This document shows positions 17,852-27,174 of a stretch of 64,000 bases of DNA, piece after piece (positions within the stretch are counted from its first letter, which is position 1; each line of letters starts with the position of its first letter). The translations under genes and the position numbers were made by a program. The notes beneath the pieces are model-generated. The model was not told the DNA's origin. It saw only the letters and a program-made list of their open reading frames with translations, and did not search any database. Origin of the DNA: a virus; IMG/VR virus record IMGVR_UViG_3300047440_000580, positions 1 to 64,000 of that record; one strand, written 5' to 3'.

Positions 17852-18485
17852 AGGTCGTGTTGTACCTTTTGTGCCAGGCCTTGACATCTTCGCCGTGCAT
17901 CAGGCGACAGTTGCCACCGTTGAGGGTGTGGGCGATGTAGTTCTTCTGAGCGATGTTCTCCAAGGCGGCCGCCAGCTCCACAGCCTTGTTTGGAGTGTCG
18001 CCGAAGGTCAGGACACCGTGCTGGTAGAGCAGCACCGCCTTCTCATCCGGATCCAAGAGCAGCTCGTCTCCCCACCGGTCGATGTCCGGCCTTCCGGTCG
18101 TCCGGATGTCGTGACCGAAGTAGTCGGCATGCTCCGTGCACCTGACCTCGAGGTCCCTACCCGAGATGGCGTAGCCGACGGCGTAGGGCGAGTGGGTGTG
18201 GCAGATGGAGTGGACGTGAGGATATTTCCGATAGATCGCCAGGTGATGGGGAAGGTCCACGGAGGGCTTCCGCTTGCCCATCAGGATCTCGCCGTCTGAG
18301 ATCGCCACGCAGACGACGTCTTCGACCTGGATCTGCTCGTACGGCATGCCGCTCGGCTTGATGCAGACGACTCCACCGGGAGCCAGCACGGAGAGGTTCC
18401 CGTGGGTGTCCCGGATCACGTCATTCATCTTGGCCATCCTGCGCAGCCCGCTGACGAGGGCCGCTACGAACACAGAGGTAGTCAC
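17841..18485 (-). CDS. Class II aldolase (fuculose/ribulose-phosphate aldolase family)
   Basis: The 214-residue protein starts at GTG 18485 (GTGA overlap, AGGAG six bases upstream). It has NLSV, KPSGMPYEQI, the zinc-binding HTHSPYAVGYA near residue 113 and a later LYQHGVLTFG histidine, matching AraD/FucA class II aldolases and epimerases, which cleave or epimerise pentose or deoxyhexose phosphates. It is in line with sugar kinases and an isomerase. Confidence 0.88.
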   Translation of the reverse strand: MTTSVFVAALVSGLRRMAKMNDVIRDTHGNLSVLAPGGVVCIKPSGMPYEQIQVEDVVCVAISDGEILMGKRKPSVDLPHHLAIYRKYPHVHSICHTHSPYAVGYAISGRDLEVRCTEHADYFGHDIRTTGRPDIDRWGDELLLDPDEKAVLLYQHGVLTFGDTPNKAVELAAALENIAQKNYIAHTLNGGNCRLMHGEDVKAWHKRYNTTYGQ

Positions 18486-19387
18486 AGCAGCTCCTTGATC
18501 TTGGTAAATACTTCCTCCACCGTGATGGGGGTATCTATGCCCTCTACGACCCGATACTCCTGACACCAGGGATGTGCCTTGACGGAGGAGTTCCACATCT
18601 TGAAGATCCCCACGACCTTCTTGTCTTGGGCTGCCGCCACGTGCATCATGCCGGTGTCATTCCCGACGTACATGTGACAGGAGTTCACGACCTCTAGAGA
18701 ATGGATCAGGTTCGTCGGGATGAGCTGGAGACGGAGGTCGTCCACCATCTTCATGATCGGCATGATGGAAAGCTGGATGTCGGCCATGTCACCCGTGGTC
18801 ACGATCTCGCAGTCTGGAATCTCCGCCAGGATCCGCTTGCAGAGCTCAGCGTAGTTCTCATTCCCCCAGTGCTTCACCTTCCAGAATCCGGCGGCGTCCT
18901 TCTTGTACCCGACCCCGAGGTAGATCCTGAACTTGGCGTTCGGGGGAGGGAGCCACTTCGGCATGAACGAGCAGTCCGGGGTCACGTGGTTGTAGCCCAT
19001 GACCCGGGCGTTCTCCATCTGGTACTCGACCTCGTGCTTCTTCCAGGAAACAAGACCAGTGGTGGAGGGATCTGGTCTGGTCCTGCCGTCCATCATCTGG
19101 AAGGCGTGATAGTGGGTCCCGTTGTGCCAGCGGCCGTCGAAGGGGATCGACATGATCGCCATCTTGTACATCGGGTCTTCCACGGGTTGCGCCCGATCCA
19201 CCCAGATGTTTTTGATGCAGCGGTAATGGGTCTTCAAGGACCGCAGCACTTCCAGGGCGCCGACGTCATCCCGTGTGCTGCCGACCAGGACGTCGAGCTC
19301 ACAGCCGATGTGGTGGAGCGCCTTGATGGCCGGGACCGCCATGACGGCGTTTCCGAGCCCAAAGACCTTCCCGAAGAGGGTCCTCAC
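18482..19387 (-). CDS. GT9 heptosyltransferase-like protein
   Basis: The 301-residue protein, starting at GTG 19387 in a GTGA overlap, has GLGNAVMAVPAIKALHHIG near residue 9 and YVGNDTGMMHVAAAQDKKVV near residue 230, the two halves of the ADP-heptose:LPS heptosyltransferase (GT9) signature. The family uses ADP-heptose, the product predicted for the HldE-type genes here, to extend a glycan. Confidence 0.87.
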   Translation of the reverse strand: MRTLFGKVFGLGNAVMAVPAIKALHHIGCELDVLVGSTRDDVGALEVLRSLKTHYRCIKNIWVDRAQPVEDPMYKMAIMSIPFDGRWHNGTHYHAFQMMDGRTRPDPSTTGLVSWKKHEVEYQMENARVMGYNHVTPDCSFMPKWLPPPNAKFRIYLGVGYKKDAAGFWKVKHWGNENYAELCKRILAEIPDCEIVTTGDMADIQLSIMPIMKMVDDLRLQLIPTNLIHSLEVVNSCHMYVGNDTGMMHVAAAQDKKVVGIFKMWNSSVKAHPWCQEYRVVEGIDTPITVEEVFTKIKELL

Positions 19388-20427
19388 TTGAGCACCGCGT
19401 ACATCTGGAGCATGCGAGCCCGAAGGGTGTGATGAGCCATGGCGTGAGAGTGTCCCTGCCAGGCGATCCACTGGGCCCGCTTCTCCGACTCCAGGGCGAA
19501 CTCGATCTGCTCGTCCAGCCGCTTCAGGTCCTTGAAGTAGAGACAGTGTCTCCGGTCGAGGAACGGTTCGATCTGGACGGCGCCGGAGTCCTGGGTCAGC
19601 ATCAGGCTGCCGACGTAGGGGATCTCGTAGAACCGCAGGGTCTTCCCGTTCTCGGCCGCTCCCCTGAGGTTGAGGCAGATCCGGGACTGGGCCATCACGT
19701 CGAAGTACACGTTCTTGCGGACGTAGGCCCGCATCGTGTTCGGCTCACGTTCCAGATCGATCTTCAGCCGGAGGTGTCCCCACTTCGAGAGGACGTGATC
19801 GATGATCCTGGCCCGATCGGGATGGCTGTTGTAGCCCTGAAAGGAGATGTCGTACTTCTTCTCCTGGGTCCGGTGCGGCGTCCAGTACTGGTCGAAATTG
19901 ATGCACCAGTTGTAGACATGGGCCTTGGGGATGCTGTCGTACTCCGGACGCCAGTTGTCGAGGAACATGGCCTCGAGCCTGGTGCCGTAGCGGGCGGCCA
20001 CGAACTCGGGGCTCCTGTTCCAGAACCTGTCGTGACCGGCCACCACGACCACGGGGACATCGTAGAAGTTCGCCCGAAGCTTCATGTAGAGGGCGTAGGT
20101 CTCGTCCCGTTCGTCCAGGAAGATCCGCTTGATGTTCCCCCGGCTCAGCTCGTCTCGGAGCTCTTCTTCAGAGTACATCGAGACCCGCTTGTTCTCGGGG
20201 GTGAACCCGAGCATCCCGCGCTCCCGTCCCCAGTCCTTCTCCGGATCTCCCGTGAAGGTGAGGTCCCACCGGTGCTTCCAGTGGTATGGGTGGTCGATGA
20301 CCTTGGCCGGACCGAGCAGCTGCACATGTCCGGCGAACAACAGGTCCTGTCCCCAGTCGCTGCCCTCCCGGGCGTCGATGAGCAGGGTCTTCCGTTCGTT
20401 CTCGGGTAGCGGCAGCTTGGGGATCAT
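19384..20427 (-). CDS. CgeB-like glycosyltransferase
   Basis: The 347-residue protein has YDISFQGYNSHPDRARIIDH near residue 200, then AQSRICLNLRGAAENGKTLR and FYEIPYVGSLMLTQDSGAVQ, the donor-binding region of CgeB-type glycosyltransferases. Overlaps both neighbours by four bases. Donor and acceptor are unknown. Confidence 0.8.
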   Translation of the reverse strand: MIPKLPLPENERKTLLIDAREGSDWGQDLLFAGHVQLLGPAKVIDHPYHWKHRWDLTFTGDPEKDWGRERGMLGFTPENKRVSMYSEEELRDELSRGNIKRIFLDERDETYALYMKLRANFYDVPVVVVAGHDRFWNRSPEFVAARYGTRLEAMFLDNWRPEYDSIPKAHVYNWCINFDQYWTPHRTQEKKYDISFQGYNSHPDRARIIDHVLSKWGHLRLKIDLEREPNTMRAYVRKNVYFDVMAQSRICLNLRGAAENGKTLRFYEIPYVGSLMLTQDSGAVQIEPFLDRRHCLYFKDLKRLDEQIEFALESEKRAQWIAWQGHSHAMAHHTLRARMLQMYAVLK

Positions 20428-20984
20428 TTTCCGACCAACGCGACCAGCTCCCCGGCATTCTCCTGGCCGGGATCGAAGAAGGTCTTGAGGGTCATCCCCA
20501 GCTCGAAGATGTGGTCCTTGGTCACGTAGTTCCGATGGACCTCGTTGGGGTTCCCGTCTTCTTCACCCTGCGGCCACGAGCCCCATGGGCAGCAGTAGAC
20601 GAGCGCCTTGCCGGCGTAGTCCAGGAGCTTGGGGGTGCACTCCTTGAGCTCTTCCCAGGTCACGTGCTCGGGACCGTGGTCCCAGAAGATGACGTCCCAG
20701 AACCCCTTGACCAGAGCGGAACCCGGGTCACGAGCGTCACCAGCGATGACGGAGTCTACCTGGTAGCGACCGTTCCAGACGGCGTGCTCCAGGTCCGAGA
20801 TGTTCTTCGGGAAGATCTCCAGCACTCCCAGCGGACCTCCGAGCTGCTTTGCCATGTAGTCATGCCACCACGGCTTGCAGTCATGGCGCCAGCCGACGTA
20901 GAGCATCGACTTGCATCCCGCCTTCTGCAGGAGAGGGATGACATTTGATTCGAAAAAGTCGAACGCGACCTTGTTGTGGGGCAT
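20424..20984 (-). CDS. Class I methyltransferase-like protein
   Basis: The 186-residue protein starts at ATG 20984 with a GGAGG ribosome site four bases upstream. It contains SMLYVGWRHDC (a motif-I-like strand), SVIAGDARDPG and FWDVIFWDHGPEHVTWEEL, the order of a Rossmann methyltransferase. The motif I glycines are partly lost, so activity is uncertain. It is coupled to a second methyltransferase upstream. Confidence 0.65.
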   Translation of the reverse strand: MPHNKVAFDFFESNVIPLLQKAGCKSMLYVGWRHDCKPWWHDYMAKQLGGPLGVLEIFPKNISDLEHAVWNGRYQVDSVIAGDARDPGSALVKGFWDVIFWDHGPEHVTWEELKECTPKLLDYAGKALVYCCPWGSWPQGEEDGNPNEVHRNYVTKDHIFELGMTLKTFFDPGQENAGELVALVGK

Positions 20985-21586
20985 CAGTCCTCCGTCTTCC
21001 TCAGAGCCGCGGTGTCCTGTAGCTCGTGTGGAGGGACGTAGAACCTGTCCACGATCTCCATGTTGCGTTCCTTGATGGCCTTCTCGTAGGCCTGCAGGAT
21101 GCACTCCTCGTAGAGGTCATCGAAGATGATGTATCCGCCCTTCTTCACGAAGCGGTAGTAGAGATCGAAGTCTCCCCACACCGCCTCGAACGGATGATGG
21201 CAACCGTCGATGACGAGGATGTCGGCCTGTCGGCCGGCCAGGTGCCTCTCCACGCTCTCGATGACGTCTGGCCACATGGAGCACCCGACGACGAGCTCGA
21301 TCGGAAAATCCTGTGTCCGACGCCTGAACAGGTTGATCTTGTCCTGGTTGGGGGAAAGATCCTGTACGACGTCCCCACGCTTCCGGCTGTCGATGTCCGG
21401 ACGGTCGGCGACCATCGGATCGACGCAGATGACCTTGGAGCAGAAACCGGCATAGCGCTGGGTTCCCTGCCCGTCGGCGCATCCGATCTCGATGACGAGA
21501 GGACGGCGCCTGTTCTCTTGGTTGCAGCGGGAGATGCACTCCATCACCATCCCACAGACCCTGCAATAGATGTTTGGTTCGATCAT
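20984..21586 (-). CDS. SAM-dependent methyltransferase
   Basis: The 200-residue protein has a clear motif I, VIEIGCADGQGTQRYAG, then VICVDPMV and ADILVIDGCHHPFEAVWGDF, with GGYIIFDDLYEE, like the Mtf24/CmcI-type sugar and antibiotic methyltransferases. It is the first gene after the extended -10 motif at 21598-21603. Confidence 0.83.
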   Translation of the reverse strand: MIEPNIYCRVCGMVMECISRCNQENRRRPLVIEIGCADGQGTQRYAGFCSKVICVDPMVADRPDIDSRKRGDVVQDLSPNQDKINLFRRRTQDFPIELVVGCSMWPDVIESVERHLAGRQADILVIDGCHHPFEAVWGDFDLYYRFVKKGGYIIFDDLYEECILQAYEKAIKERNMEIVDRFYVPPHELQDTAALRKTED

Positions 21587-21593
21587 GTGTCCC

Positions 21594-22262
21594 CTACATT
21601 ATACCACAGATTTTGGAAAGGAACAGGTCCAAGTGCTCGAAGCCGATATTTTTTTCCCACGTCCAGTGGAGACCGATCACGAGCGGACCATGTGAATTAT
21701 ATGGGTTTTCACGTGCTTTAGATTCCGAGATGATGGCGTTGACCGACCCTCCGGCCATCATCTCGTCCGACCTGCCATAGTAGGGAGGGAAGCTGGGGAA
21801 CGTCTGCAGCCCGTTCTCGCAGGCGTACATGGCCACGTCGAAGTCCGTCCCCGGTCCCGAGTGGAGCATCGTGAACCCCGCCTTGAGGAGGGCATTCACC
21901 GTCTTTCGGTCGATGACATTGTGCGGCGGGATGTAGGCGTGCACCGGCTTCCCCGTCTCCTCCTCCAGGATGGCCTTCTCGTTGCGGAGGATGGCGTACA
22001 CCTCCGCCTCGGTCTGGTGGTCCCTGAACTCGTTCGGGAAGCGCTCGTCGTGGTTCACGCCGTGCATGGCCACCCGGATGTTCGGCTGTTGGCCGAGCCA
22101 CCGGAGAGCCTCGTCTGAACTGTAGACCGGGATGACTCCCAGGTCGTAGCTCAGGCTGTACTTCGACATGACCTGGTGGAACTCCTTGAAGGTCTCCAGG
22201 TTGTGCCGGTAGAACTCGTTGGGCTTGGTGCCCGGGAAGTCATCAACCCGAAAGAGGGTCAT
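21594..22262 (-). CDS. Polysaccharide deacetylase-like protein
   Basis: The 222-residue protein begins MTLFRVDDFPGT (the metal-binding Asp pair of NodB-type deacetylases), has VAMHGVNHDERF near residue 64 with the HxxxH metal pair, and HAYIPPHNVID further on. It lacks a signal peptide, so it would act in the cytoplasm, as expected if it edits a sugar before or during assembly. It overlaps the glycosyltransferase upstream. Confidence 0.75.
   Translation of the reverse strand: MTLFRVDDFPGTKPNEFYRHNLETFKEFHQVMSKYSLSYDLGVIPVYSSDEALRWLGQQPNIRVAMHGVNHDERFPNEFRDHQTEAEVYAILRNEKAILEEETGKPVHAYIPPHNVIDRKTVNALLKAGFTMLHSGPGTDFDVAMYACENGLQTFPSFPPYYGRSDEMMAGGSVNAIISESKARENPYNSHGPLVIGLHWTWEKNIGFEHLDLFLSKICGIM
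21597..21609 (-). promoter_or_regulatory. Extended -10 promoter inside the sugar operon
   Basis: The minus strand reads CTGTGGTATAATG, 11 bases before ATG 21586, and overlaps the 3' end of the deacetylase gene. It probably gives the downstream half of the operon its own transcript. Confidence 0.65.
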
Positions 22263-23262
22263 AGCCGAACTCCTGCGTCAGGTAGTTCAGCCAGTTCTGG
22301 CGGAAGACTTCCACCGAGAAGCGAGCAGCGAACTCCCTGGCCTTCTCCCCCATGGTCGGACCGAGGATGACGTGCTCCAGGCAGGAGCGGGTCCCGTTGA
22401 GGGTGTATTCCTTGTCGTAGCCCTTGCGGTCGAGGATGCGTCCGAAGTCTCCCTGGAGCCCTTCCTCGAGAGCCTGGTACATCAGGCCCACGTTGTAGCT
22501 GACGATGGGAACTCCCGAGGCCAGCGTCTCCAGGACGAAGTAGCTGTTCCCCTCGTGGGCTGAAGGGTGGACGACCAGGTCGGCCTGGGAGAGGGCCGGA
22601 TACTTGGGCAGCCCGAAGTAGGCCGGTGCCTCGTCCAGGAGGAGGATGGTCGCGTCGATGTTCCGACCGAGGTACTCGATGTGAGATGAGCCCTTGTTGG
22701 CCGTCGTGGTCCCGTGGATGATGATGGGACGGTCACGCTTCTTCCGGTCCGTCGTGGGGACAAACCTCTTCATATCGATCCCGTTGTTGATGACCGGGAA
22801 GTCGAAGCCCCACTGGAGCTTGCACTGGTTGGCGATGAAGTCGGACACGGCCACGATCTTTCCGCCACGCTCGACCATCTTCTTCCGATAGTCCAGTTGG
22901 ACGGCGGCATGCAGCGGGAACTCCGGCGCGACTCCGTTTGCCACGTCGTCTGCCGTGGTGTGGCTCCAGTTGCCGTGGGCCACGCTGACCACGTTCTTGT
23001 GGTCCTCCAGGCCCAGACCCCAGAAGCCGTCGGCGATAACGATGTCGTCCGGCTTGATCCGCTTGGTGGCCTTGAGCCAGCCGTTGAGGGCACGTGCCTT
23101 GTCCCACTCATGGATGTTGGCGTCCGGTCGACGGAGCTCCTTCAGCATGTCGAACCAGGAGTAGTGCTTACTTTTGGGAAGAGCATACATGAGGTCGCGG
23201 TTGAAACGAGGAACGCCACCACCGGCGCCGATCTGGGTGTAGGACACGAGGATTACGTTCAT
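22243..23262 (-). CDS. GT4-family glycosyltransferase
   Basis: The 339-residue protein begins MNVILVSYTQIGAGGGVPRF and has the GT4 donor region: PIIIHGTTTANKGS, then DLVVHPSAHEGNSYFVLETL with the E-x7-E pattern near residue 230 and SGVPIVSYNVG. It should be a retaining GT-B transferase. It overlaps both neighbours. Confidence 0.87.
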   Translation of the reverse strand: MNVILVSYTQIGAGGGVPRFNRDLMYALPKSKHYSWFDMLKELRRPDANIHEWDKARALNGWLKATKRIKPDDIVIADGFWGLGLEDHKNVVSVAHGNWSHTTADDVANGVAPEFPLHAAVQLDYRKKMVERGGKIVAVSDFIANQCKLQWGFDFPVINNGIDMKRFVPTTDRKKRDRPIIIHGTTTANKGSSHIEYLGRNIDATILLLDEAPAYFGLPKYPALSQADLVVHPSAHEGNSYFVLETLASGVPIVSYNVGLMYQALEEGLQGDFGRILDRKGYDKEYTLNGTRSCLEHVILGPTMGEKAREFAARFSVEVFRQNWLNYLTQEFGYDPLSG

Positions 23263-24023
23263 CCGAGTTCCCTTCTGACGTTGAGCTTGTCCGAGTCTGA
23301 CTCGGGCATCTCACGTCCGTTCTGGAGCCAAGTGCTCTTGTCGTAGCCTGCGTGCACCATCATACCAGGAAACACCAGGTTGGTGCGCCCAGTCTTGCAG
23401 ACAGAGTTTGGGTGATTGCGGATGAACCACCAGTCGACTCCCGATCCCATGCCGTCGTTGGGCTTGGCCCGCACTCGGCTGGTCTCCCAGTCGAGTCGGG
23501 GGATCGGGAACATGCTCATCCAGTATTCTCTACGGGCGAACATGTTGGCCGCCCGGATCCAGTCCTTGAGGATCATGCCGTTCCCGATGTCTTTCCGGAC
23601 GACGTGCTCGATGGACTCGATCCCGGAGGCGAAGCCGAGCTTGTACTGCTTCTCGAAGAGGAGGAAGAACTTGGCCATCTTCGGGAGCCAGCCCTTGGTG
23701 ACCAGCACATCGTCTTGGATGTAGCAGACGAACGCCGCCACCTGAGCCTTGTCGCCGTGGGTCGGGTGGGCGTACCACTCGTTCAGGGCGTTGATGTGGG
23801 CCAAGGCCTGGTTGATGGATGGACCCAGCCCCAGGTTCTCGGTGTGGATCAGGGTGTGGTCGGGGAGGGTCCGGAGGAGCGGGGCGACGGAAGAACCGTC
23901 GACGACGAGGTGGAGGCGGTACTGGTCTCGCTCAGTGTTCTCAGCGATGGCCTTCAGGCACTTTTCGAGGAGGTCCGTCCGACCGGGCTTGTGGGTGACG
24001 AAGATGTCCGCGATGAGGGCCAT
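23259..24023 (-). CDS. GT2-like glycosyltransferase
   Basis: The 254-residue protein has a GT-A fold start, DIFVTHKPGRTDLLEKCLKA, followed by LHLVVDGSS, NLGLGPSINQALAHI and CYIQDDVLVTKGWLPKM, where the QDD acidic motif would bind the metal and nucleotide. It is the first gene behind the extended -10 motif at 24033-24038. Confidence 0.82.
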   Translation of the reverse strand: MALIADIFVTHKPGRTDLLEKCLKAIAENTERDQYRLHLVVDGSSVAPLLRTLPDHTLIHTENLGLGPSINQALAHINALNEWYAHPTHGDKAQVAAFVCYIQDDVLVTKGWLPKMAKFFLLFEKQYKLGFASGIESIEHVVRKDIGNGMILKDWIRAANMFARREYWMSMFPIPRLDWETSRVRAKPNDGMGSGVDWWFIRNHPNSVCKTGRTNLVFPGMMVHAGYDKSTWLQNGREMPESDSDKLNVRRELG

Positions 24024-24031
24024 ACACTAAC

Positions 24032-24044
24032 TATTATATCACAC
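24032..24044 (-). promoter_or_regulatory. Extended -10 promoter between glycosyltransferase genes
   Basis: The minus strand reads GTGTGATATAATAG, nine bases before ATG 24023, in the 15-base gap after the 1041-residue glycosyltransferase gene. Confidence 0.65.
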
Positions 24045-27000
24045 TTCCATCCTGGCGATCCACTCTTTCATCACGGCAGGATTTGAACGCTTCAGCTCGA
24101 AGACCGGCGCCTTCTGGTGCTCTCCGCCCTGGGCCTTCATCTCGGCCGCCTTCTTCAGGACGTCTTCCTCGGTCTTCACCTCGGGAAAGCGGGGCTGCGG
24201 CGCCGGATCGTTGTAGAGGTTGCTCCAGCACTTGTCCCAGAAGTCCCGGAAGTTCCGGATCTTGCGGGGGATGTCCGCCCACGAGTAGTGGTAGACTGAC
24301 GGGAGCTCTCCATAGATCTGGTTCATCTTCTCGCCAAAGGCCTCCGGGTTGGAACGACGGAGCATCTCCATACCCTTGTCGTAGAAGCCGATGTGCGGGA
24401 CGAAGTCGTAGTTCATCATGTCGATGTACTCGCAACCGTCCGACATGCCCTTCCGGGCGAAGGTCTTGCCGGTCTTCTCGTCCACCACCCGAGCGTCCTT
24501 GAAGATGCCGTGGGTGATGTTGAAGACGTTCCGGCTGAGGCGCCACTTCCAGGTGTGACGGTCCGTGCGACAGTGCTTGCTGTCGCCCCAGAGCTCCACC
24601 ACCGGAAGGTGGACCAGGCTGACTTCCTTCGGGAAGCGCTTGACGAGCGCCCTGACCTTGTCGTAGTCTTCCTCGTGGACGACCTCGTCGCAGTCCTGCT
24701 GCCAGAGGAAGTCCCCGGTGCAGAGGGCCCGACCGAACGCCTTCTGCTGTCCGTCCATTCCCGGCTCTTCCCAGTCCCACGGGCGGACCGAGACCTCGAG
24801 CCGCGGCTCTTCCTTCGCCCAGGCCTGGAGCTTCTCCAGGGTCTCGTCCTGGGATCCACCGTCCACCACGACCACCTGGTCGCAGAAGCCGAGCATGGAC
24901 TGGATGGACTCCTTCCACGGGTACCCCTGCTTGCTGGGGTTCAGGATGTGGGTGTAGCCGCTGATGGTCGGGCGGTACTCCTTGTAGTCCGTCATCTTCT
25001 CCATGATGACCGAGGAGTTGGAGTGCATCGCGATGACGCGAAGAGTCTCCTCCACGACCTTCTTCGGAGAGATCTCGTTGACGCAGGGATGGTCCTTGTC
25101 CACCGAGCAGGTGTACTTGTAGCAGGCCCGGTCGCAGGAATAGCGGTCCGGCGTGTCCAGCAGGACGGCCAGCTTCTTCTTGTTGACCGGACCCGTGGAC
25201 GTGGCGTAGGAGCTCCCGTAGAGGGAGACCTGTGGAACGTCCAGACCGTCCGCCAGGTGGGACGTGACCGAGTCGATGCTGAGGAGGAGCTTGGCGCCCT
25301 TGACCACGGAGGCCAGCTGGTTGTAGCTGGTCTTGCCACGGAAGTCGACGACGTCCTTGTACTCCGGATCGTCCGGCATTCCGACCTGGACGACCGGAAG
25401 TCCCGTCATGGCCCGCAGGTTGCTGATGACCTCCTGCCAGTGCAGGTAGTTCCGTGCCTCCCACTGTCCCTTACCCGATCCGGGGTTGAGGACGATGTAC
25501 TCCTCGGGGAGCCCGTCGACCTTGTCCAGGGCGATCCGGTACTCTCCGAACTCCACGTCGCAGAGGTGCGCCATCTCGTTTCCGAGGAGGCGTCCCTTGC
25601 CACGCTTGACCCAGTTGGCCGCCGTGGTCTGGATGGCCAGGTTGGGTGTGAAGACGTCGTCGAAGACCTGCTCGCAGAGCGGGACGTTCTGCATCCAGCC
25701 CTCGAACTGGACGCCCTGGTCGATGTCCGGGTTGTCCCGGATGATCGAGGCGTACTGCTCGTTCGTGGCGAAGAAGATCTTGTGTTCCGGGAACTTCTTC
25801 CGGAGGGAGTTCACGACCGCCGTGGAGATGTAGACGTCCCCGGCCGACATGGGCATCGTGTAGAGGAGGGTCTTCTTCCCGTCCCCCGAGAAGCGCTTCT
25901 TGAGGAGAGCGACCGCCTCCGCCTCCGAGCGGGGGTTCTGGGCGGTGTGGAGCTTCAGGAACTCCCCGATGGACTGGTAGAGCGTGTAGCCGGTCTTCTG
26001 CTCGGAGAAGTTCTCGGCCACGTGCTTGGCCAGTTCGGCCGCCCACTCCTTCGGCTTCTCGTAGCTGAGGGTCAGCTTCTTCAGCTTCAGCTTTACGTCG
26101 TCTTCCTTGGGGTTGGCCCACTGGCTCCCCTTCTCCATGACGCCGTTCCAGATGCAGGACTCGGGGATCTCCTTGAGCTCGTACTCCAGGGGAACGAACT
26201 TCTTCCGTCCGTCGATCTGGAGGAAGTCCAGGTGACCCGACCAGGCGGTGGCCACGACCGGCAGGCCGCAGGCGGCGGCCTCCAGGAGCGGCAATCCGAA
26301 GCCCTCTCCGTGGGTCAGGGACACCAGCGCCTTGACCTGGGGATGCTTATACAGGCCCGCCATCTCGGCATCACTCAGACGTCCGTGGATGAGCTGGATG
26401 CGGGGGAACTTCTCGCATCCGACCAGCTTCTTGATCTCCTTGAGCCGGTGGACCATCGTGTCGTAGTCCATGAGGGACCCGTTGACGATGCCCGCCTTCA
26501 GGACCAGACCCACATTCGGGTCATCCTTGAAGCGCTCGCAGAACCACTTGACGAGGTTGCCGAGGTTCTTCCGGTCCTCGCCCAGCGGCTTGTCCAGCCC
26601 CAGCCCCACGAAGAGGTAGTTGAAGGGTGCGTCGAGCTCGAACTTCCGGACGTCCTCGGGGACGGGATCCGTGTTGTAGTACCGGACGTCCACGCCCTCG
26701 TGGCAGACCGCCAGGGGCTTGGTGACCCTGAGCTGTCCTTCGGGGGTGTTGTACCCCACGTTGAGCATGGTGTTCTTGGAATGCTCCGAGGGGACGACGA
26801 TGAGGTCGATCTTCTCGTTGATCTTCTTGATCCACTCCGGGGAGACGCGGTCGACCTCGATGCCGGCCGTGATGCCGATGTTCACCCGGGCCATCTTCTC
26901 GAACTCGTTCGGGATGGTGACCTGGACGGACACGTCGTACTGCGTGTTCCCCTGGGCCTTCTCCATCTCGTACTTGACGATGAGGTCCTTGATCTTGGCG

Positions 27001-27164
27001 AAGAACGGGGTCTGGTCGAGGATATACGAGGTATTGCCCCAGTTGCAGGCCATCACACTGACGTCGTACTCCCCGCAGGCCAGGAGGGCCTTGAGTACCT
27101 GTCGGGAGTGGACACCGTAGCCCGAGGCCGTGAGGACCGGGGCGCGGAGGAGGAGCTTGAGCAT
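24039..27164 (-). CDS. Three-domain glycosyltransferase fusion (GT4 + GT9 + GT2)
   Basis: The 1041-residue protein joins three enzymes. Residues about 1-430 are a GT4 domain with SLTHGEGFGLPLLEAAACGL and PVVATAWSG. Residues about 445-725 are a GT9 heptosyltransferase domain with SAGDVYISTAVVNSLRKKF, YIVLNPGSGKGQW and LLSIDSVTSHLADGLD. Residues about 755-1041 are a GT2 domain with QVVVVDGGSQDETLEKLQAW and LWQQDCDEVVHEEDYDKV, where DCDE is the metal site. One polypeptide could thus add three sugars in turn. A 932-codon open frame lies antisense to it and is taken as a codon-bias shadow. Confidence 0.88.
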   Translation of the reverse strand: MLKLLLRAPVLTASGYGVHSRQVLKALLACGEYDVSVMACNWGNTSYILDQTPFFAKIKDLIVKYEMEKAQGNTQYDVSVQVTIPNEFEKMARVNIGITAGIEVDRVSPEWIKKINEKIDLIVVPSEHSKNTMLNVGYNTPEGQLRVTKPLAVCHEGVDVRYYNTDPVPEDVRKFELDAPFNYLFVGLGLDKPLGEDRKNLGNLVKWFCERFKDDPNVGLVLKAGIVNGSLMDYDTMVHRLKEIKKLVGCEKFPRIQLIHGRLSDAEMAGLYKHPQVKALVSLTHGEGFGLPLLEAAACGLPVVATAWSGHLDFLQIDGRKKFVPLEYELKEIPESCIWNGVMEKGSQWANPKEDDVKLKLKKLTLSYEKPKEWAAELAKHVAENFSEQKTGYTLYQSIGEFLKLHTAQNPRSEAEAVALLKKRFSGDGKKTLLYTMPMSAGDVYISTAVVNSLRKKFPEHKIFFATNEQYASIIRDNPDIDQGVQFEGWMQNVPLCEQVFDDVFTPNLAIQTTAANWVKRGKGRLLGNEMAHLCDVEFGEYRIALDKVDGLPEEYIVLNPGSGKGQWEARNYLHWQEVISNLRAMTGLPVVQVGMPDDPEYKDVVDFRGKTSYNQLASVVKGAKLLLSIDSVTSHLADGLDVPQVSLYGSSYATSTGPVNKKKLAVLLDTPDRYSCDRACYKYTCSVDKDHPCVNEISPKKVVEETLRVIAMHSNSSVIMEKMTDYKEYRPTISGYTHILNPSKQGYPWKESIQSMLGFCDQVVVVDGGSQDETLEKLQAWAKEEPRLEVSVRPWDWEEPGMDGQQKAFGRALCTGDFLWQQDCDEVVHEEDYDKVRALVKRFPKEVSLVHLPVVELWGDSKHCRTDRHTWKWRLSRNVFNITHGIFKDARVVDEKTGKTFARKGMSDGCEYIDMMNYDFVPHIGFYDKGMEMLRRSNPEAFGEKMNQIYGELPSVYHYSWADIPRKIRNFRDFWDKCWSNLYNDPAPQPRFPEVKTEEDVLKKAAEMKAQGGEHQKAPVFELKRSNPAVMKEWIARMEV

Positions 27165-27174
27165 CGGATGCCTT

